A stretch of DNA of 64,000 nucleotides from Desulfobacteraceae bacterium RAAP-1 (lineage in GTDB: Bacteria; Desulfobacterota; Desulfobacteria; Desulfobacterales; Desulfatirhabdiaceae): assembly GCA_001443525.1 (NCBI GenBank), contig LKPX01000008.1:1-64000 (forward strand), in the 5' to 3' direction. Below the pieces are notes generated by a model. It had not been told where the DNA came from and did no database searches. It saw only the letters and a list, made by a program, of their open reading frames with translations. The position numbers and the translations under genes are program-made. Of this stretch, positions 60,050-64,000 are shown one piece after another; the first letter of the stretch is position 1, and every line of letters starts with the position of its first letter.

Positions 60050-61888
60050 TCACTCCATCTCTTTAAGTTTGGCGGCCCGGAGGGTATGACGTTTATGGGC
60101 TTCCAAAATGGTTTTTCGAAGACGAATGGATTTGGGCGTAACCTCAACCATTTCATCATCGCGGATAAAATGGATAGCCCGCTCCAGGGTCATGGGTTTA
60201 ACGGGGGAGAGCAGCACATGGTCATCTTTTCCGGAAGCCCGCATGTTGGTCAGCTTCTTTTCTTTACAGACATTGACATTGATATCGTTATCGCGGTTAT
60301 GTTCGCCGACAATCATACCTTCATAGACCGGAGTCCCAGCCACAACGCAGAGCTGGCCCCTCGGCTCCAGGTTAAACAGTGCGTAAGGCACGGCGGTCCC
60401 TTGACGGTCAGACACAATAGATCCGGTGAATCGGCTGGGAAAATCTCCCCGATATTCTTCATATCCGAAAAAATACGAATTCATGATGCCGGTACCTTTG
60501 GTATCCGTCAAAAACTCATCACGGTACCCGATCAATGACCTGGAAGGAACGCTGAATTCAATACGCACCCGTCCTTTGCCGTTGTTGACCAGGTTGATCA
60601 TCTTCCCTTTACGATTCGATAATTTTTCGGTGACAATCCCCATAAAGCTCTCATCGCAGTCCACAAAAAACCGCTCGATGGGCTCAAGCTGTTTGCCGTC
60701 CTTATACTTAAAGATGACCCTGGGCCTTCCGACGCACAGCTCAAATCCTTCCCGCCGCATGGTTTCAATGAGGATAGCCATCTGGAACTCGCCCCGGCCC
60801 TTGACCACAAATACTTCCTTGTTGTCAGTTTCTTCCACCTTGATACCGACATTCATCAGGGTTTCTTTGAACAATCGTTCCCGGATTTTACTGGACTGAA
60901 CGTATTTGCCTTCTTTTCCACTAAACGGTGAATTGTTGATGCTGAATTCCATGGACACCGTAGGTTCATCCACGGTAATCCGCTTCAGCGCTTTGGGGAA
61001 GTTACGGTTGCAGATCGTATCGCCGATTTTGACATCCTCGATGCCGGACAGCACGATAATGTCTCCGGGGTCCACTTCAGACGCCTCGCTGAACGTAAGC
61101 CCCTGATACGTCTGAAGCCGCGTCACTTTAAGAGGATTATGATGTCCCTGGTCATCGATACAGACCAGGCTGTCGTTCGACTGAACCCGGCCGTTGACGA
61201 TTTTTCCGATGGCCAGTCTGCCCAGATAATCGGAATAACCTAAATCCGACACCAGCATCTGAAACGGCTCCTCCGGATCATAGGCTGGCGCAGGAATCCT
61301 TTCGATGATGAGATCCAGCAGTGGATGCAGATTGACACCCTTTTCGTCGAGGGTATTCTGCGCCACCCCTTCCCTGCCGATGGCGTACATCAGGGGAAAA
61401 TCAAGCTGATCTTCATCGGCGTCCAGATCAATGAACAGATCGTAAATTTCGTCCAGGATTTCAGCGGGTCTGGCGTCCTTGCGGTCAATTTTGTTGACCA
61501 CCACGATCACCGGAAGCCCCGCCTCAAAGGTTTTTTTCAGCACAAACCGGGTCTGAGGCAAAGGACCTTCGGAGGCATCCACCAGAAGCAGCGCGCCATC
61601 GGCCATTGACAGCGCCCGCTCTACTTCGCCTCCGAAATCGGCATGGCCGGGCGTATCGATGATATTGACTTTAATGCCCTTCCAGATAACGGAGCAATTT
61701 TTGGCGGCAATGGTGATGCCCCGCTCACGCTCCAGGTCCATGTTGTCCATAATGCGTTCACTGACATCCTGATTGTCACGAAACAGGCCGCATTGCCGGA
61801 ACATGGCATCCACCAGCGTGGTTTTTCCATGATCAACATGGGCAATGATGGCGATATTTCGAATATGTTCATTTCTCAGGGACTTCAT
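60050..61888 (-). CDS. typA: TypA/BipA ribosome-associated GTPase
   Basis: A 612-residue translational GTPase. G1 is [11 protein letters not shown]2 is in RERGITI, G3 is [12 protein letters not shown], and G4 is [12 protein letters not shown]-Tu domain II (about 200-300), EF-G-like domains III and V, and the BipA C-terminal domain ([38 protein letters not shown]) follow. The ATG at 61888 is preferred over a TTG at 61900. BipA binds the ribosome under stress and cold and helps 50S assembly. A single gene. Confidence 0.96.
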   Translation of the reverse strand: MKSLRNEHIRNIAIIAHVDHGKTTLVDAMFRQCGLFRDNQDVSERIMDNMDLERERGITIAAKNCSVIWKGIKVNIIDTPGHADFGGEVERALSMADGALLLVDASEGPLPQTRFVLKKTFEAGLPVIVVVNKIDRKDARPAEILDEIYDLFIDLDADEDQLDFPLMYAIGREGVAQNTLDEKGVNLHPLLDLIIERIPAPAYDPEEPFQMLVSDLGYSDYLGRLAIGKIVNGRVQSNDSLVCIDDQGHHNPLKVTRLQTYQGLTFSEASEVDPGDIIVLSGIEDVKIGDTICNRNFPKALKRITVDEPTVSMEFSINNSPFSGKEGKYVQSSKIRERLFKETLMNVGIKVEETDNKEVFVVKGRGEFQMAILIETMRREGFELCVGRPRVIFKYKDGKQLEPIERFFVDCDESFMGIVTEKLSNRKGKMINLVNNGKGRVRIEFSVPSRSLIGYRDEFLTDTKGTGIMNSYFFGYEEYRGDFPSRFTGSIVSDRQGTAVPYALFNLEPRGQLCVVAGTPVYEGMIVGEHNRDNDINVNVCKEKKLTNMRASGKDDHVLLSPVKPMTLERAIHFIRDDEMVEVTPKSIRLRKTILEAHKRHTLRAAKLKEME

Positions 61889-62026
61889 AATGTAATACAA
61901 TTCCTTTTTGCGAGATTGACTCTTTAAAAAAATATGGTAAAGATGCCTGATAGGCCGGATGGGGAATGGTTGAACAGATATTGCTCAAGTTCCTGCAGTA
62001 AAAATACCGTAAAAGCAAGTGGAGGT

Positions 62027-62067
62027 GAAAGTGTGAAGTGGTTTTCTTGTGCTTCCTTCACACTTTC
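62027..62067 (-). terminator. Inverted repeat downstream of ppdK
   Basis: GAAAGTGTGAAG and CTTCACACTTTC form a perfect 12-base stem over a 17-base loop, 21 bases past the ppdK stop. The T tract is poor, so termination is probable but not certain. Confidence 0.6.
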
Positions 62068-62087
62068 GCGTCTTCATATAAAACCGA

Positions 62088-64000
62088 TCATGGTTTTTCT
62101 TTCAAGGCCGCATGGGCCGCCGCCAACCGTGCGATCGGCACCCGGAAGGGCGAACAGGAGACATACGTCAACCCCAGTTCATGACATAGATGGATGGACT
62201 GAGGATCACCGCCGTGTTCGCCGCAGATGCCGCATTCCAGATCGGGTTTGACAGAACGTCCACGCGTCAGCGCGATTTTCATGAGCGCGCCGACACCGTC
62301 CCGATCTATGGTTGTAAATGGATTGTGCGGCAGGATACCGGTTTCCAGATAGTTGACGAGAAAACTGGCTTCCGCGTCATCGCGTGAAATGCCGAATGTG
62401 GTTTGTGTGAGATCGTTGGTGCCAAAGGAGAAAAACGAAGCGTATTCAGCGAGTTTATCGGCCGTCAGGGCTGCGCGGGGAATTTCGATCATGGTGCCGA
62501 ATTTATAGTCGATATCTATTCCCCATTCTTCCATGACCTTTTTGGCTTCGGCCTCAAGAACGCCTTGCTGTACCTTGAGTTCGTTGACATGACAGGTTAA
62601 GGGAATCATGACTTCTGGACGAACCTTGATGCCTTCCTTGGTGGCCATACAGGCGGCTTCAAAAACCGCCTTGACCTGCATGGTGGTAACTTCGGGGATG
62701 TGGATACCCAGACGCACGCCGCGCATTCCCAGCATGGGGTTAGACTCCCTCAGGCTTTCGAGACGCTTGAGTACATTCTCCTTGGCCCGGATCTGATTGA
62801 GAAGCGCATCCATTTCGGAAAGATTGGCCGCCTCTTTGATTTGAAGTTTCAAATCCGTCAAGTCTCGAATCAGATCCACCTGATTGGGCAAAAATTCATG
62901 CAGCGGCGGGTCTAACAGCCGGATAATGACGGGCAGACCGTCCATCATTTTAAAAATACCATAAAAATCTTCCCGCTGAAACGGCAGGATCATCTCCAGA
63001 GCTTCACGCCGCTCAATCGGCAGATCGGTCATGATCATTTTCTGGACGAACGGAAGCCGCTCGGTCTCGAAAAACATATGCTCAGAACGGCACAGACCAA
63101 TACCTTCCGCACCGTATTCCCTGGCGCGGGCGGCGTCTCTCGGATAATCGGCGTTGGCCCAGACGCCCAGACGCCGGAACTTATCCGCCCAGGACAACAA
63201 CTTGATAAGCCAGGGATCTTTGATATCCGGCACCGTTGTATTGAGTTTTCCCAGATAGACCTCGCCCACCGTACCGTCAATGGATATCCAGTCGCCTTCA
63301 CGAATCATCTTGTCATGAATCATGATGCGGCGTTTGGCCATGTCAATTTTCAGGTCCGATACCCCGACGACCGCAGGTTTCCCAAACTGGCGGGCAACCA
63401 GAGCGGCATGGCTGGTTCTGCCTCCGCGACTGGTCAGGATGCCTTGAGCCGCCAGCATTCCGTGAACATCATCCGGTTTGGTTTCCGCCCGGACCATGAT
63501 GACCTGCTTGCCTTCCTGTTTGGCCCAGGTTTCCGCCAGATTAGCGTCCAGAGCCACCACGCCGAATGCCGCGCCCGGAGAAACGTTCAAACCGCTGCCC
63601 AGAAAGTCTCCTGAAGCTTTGGCTGCCTGTCGGGATTTACTGTCAAACTGGGGATGCAGAAAAAAATCCACATGTTCGGGGCTGACCCGAAGTACTGCTT
63701 CTTTTTCGGTAATGAGCCCTTCTTCGACCATATCTACGGCAATCCGCACCGACGCCTGAGCGGTTCGTTTACCATCACGGGTCTGAAGCATCCAGAGTTT
63801 GCCTTTTTCGATGGTGAACTCCACATCCTGCATATCCCGGTAATGCTTTTCAAGACGGCTGGCAATGGCTTCAAACTCCGCATAGGCAGACGGCATTTCT
63901 GTTTTCAGCTCGGAAATATCTTTTGTCATGCGGATTCCGGCCACCACATCCTCTCCCTGAGCGTTGGTCAGATAGTCGCCTTCAATTTTGCGCTCGCCGG
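62088..64000 (-). CDS. ppdK: Pyruvate, phosphate dikinase, C-terminal part (runs off the window)
   Basis: At least 637 codons of PPDK, open to the window edge. The end of the ATP-grasp domain (KLWMLQTRDGKRTAQA) is followed by the phosphohistidine domain (GILTSRGGRTSHAALVARQFGKPAVVG). The PEP/pyruvate barrel comes next (GIGLCRSEHMFF, VIIRLLDPPLHEFLP, LGMRGVRLG, FSFGTNDLTQTTFG, CGICGEHGGDP with the catalytic Cys). The enzyme interconverts pyruvate, ATP and phosphate with PEP, AMP and diphosphate, and supports gluconeogenesis from C2 units. It is a true PPDK, in contrast to the barrel-less protein at 44.9-49 kb. The N-terminus lies beyond 64000. Confidence 0.96.
   Translation of the reverse strand, partial: GERKIEGDYLTNAQGEDVVAGIRMTKDISELKTEMPSAYAEFEAIASRLEKHYRDMQDVEFTIEKGKLWMLQTRDGKRTAQASVRIAVDMVEEGLITEKEAVLRVSPEHVDFFLHPQFDSKSRQAAKASGDFLGSGLNVSPGAAFGVVALDANLAETWAKQEGKQVIMVRAETKPDDVHGMLAAQGILTSRGGRTSHAALVARQFGKPAVVGVSDLKIDMAKRRIMIHDKMIREGDWISIDGTVGEVYLGKLNTTVPDIKDPWLIKLLSWADKFRRLGVWANADYPRDAARAREYGAEGIGLCRSEHMFFETERLPFVQKMIMTDLPIERREALEMILPFQREDFYGIFKMMDGLPVIIRLLDPPLHEFLPNQVDLIRDLTDLKLQIKEAANLSEMDALLNQIRAKENVLKRLESLRESNPMLGMRGVRLGIHIPEVTTMQVKAVFEAACMATKEGIKVRPEVMIPLTCHVNELKVQQGVLEAEAKKVMEEWGIDIDYKFGTMIEIPRAALTADKLAEYASFFSFGTNDLTQTTFGISRDDAEASFLVNYLETGILPHNPFTTIDRDGVGALMKIALTRGRSVKPDLECGICGEHGGDPQSIHLCHELGLTYVSCSPFRVPIARLAAAHAALKEKP

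Overview
The window looks like chromosome of a strictly anaerobic, metabolically versatile Desulfobacterota, most likely a Desulfobacterales-type sulfate reducer. The evidence is a MetF/MetV-HdrA-MvhD gene set and a group 3c (MvhGA-type) [NiFe] hydrogenase, as in organisms using the Wood-Ljungdahl pathway in either direction. Pyruvate phosphate dikinase, a UGA-interrupted peroxiredoxin (probable selenoprotein), Gram-negative envelope genes and many sensor kinases agree with this. The genus cannot be fixed from the sequence alone. A dispersed intergenic repeat of about 150 bp, with inverted ends that resemble ACTTCGTAAAAAGTC, occurs in full or partial form about a dozen times and is the most visible genome-wide signature.

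Layout. 0-5 kb: phosphorus scavenging (PhnM-like diphosphatase, a TIM-barrel isomerase, a PhoA-type phosphatase) and a YibE/F membrane protein. 5-12 kb: a GGDEF protein coupled to a NifU-like scaffold, IlvE, a UDP-sugar pyrophosphorylase and a membrane PP2C-type phosphatase. 12-17 kb: an MscS-family channel translationally coupled to mvhG and mvhA. 17.1-19 kb: a compact three-gene accessory cassette (truncated DUF6398, a RhuM-nucleotidyltransferase fusion, a PD-(D/E)XK-like protein). 19-27.1 kb: a sigma54 activator divergent from a sigma54-type promoter that leads into tusA-like, metF paralog, double-length hdrA, mvhD, metV and metF. 27.1-31.9 kb: a signalling operon (CheY-like protein, two ACT-like proteins, PAS histidine kinase, receiver-kinase hybrid).

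31.9-44.6 kb: a GH26-like secreted protein whose 5' end is overrun by the dispersed repeat, gntR-putA with a palindromic operator, a DUF4143 ATPase behind repeated operator-like boxes, RecD2, a cold-shock protein, a PpiC chaperone and a phosphohexomutase. 44.8-56.1 kb: a 1393-residue PPDK-like protein without the PEP barrel, a QueG-like Fe-S protein, a GNAT protein, an ABC-2 permease, an acyl-CoA dehydrogenase, and peroxiredoxin(Sec)-waaA. 56.1-60 kb: an AT-rich graveyard with two transposase remnants, an orphan C-terminal gene fragment, an MBL-fold hydrolase, a deleted methyltransferase and a hicAB module between inverted repeats. 60-64 kb: typA/bipA and the 3' part of ppdK, which runs off the window.

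How the genes fit together: mvhGA could supply hydrogen-derived electrons (or take them up) through MvhD to the fused HdrA and on to MetFV. This would couple methylene-tetrahydrofolate redox chemistry to H2 or ferredoxin under sigma54 control. That is inference from family knowledge and gene order. The most novel-looking items are the RhuM-nucleotidyltransferase cassette, the TusA-MetF-HdrA arrangement lacking HdrB/HdrC, the selenoperoxiredoxin with its hairpin, and the repeat family.
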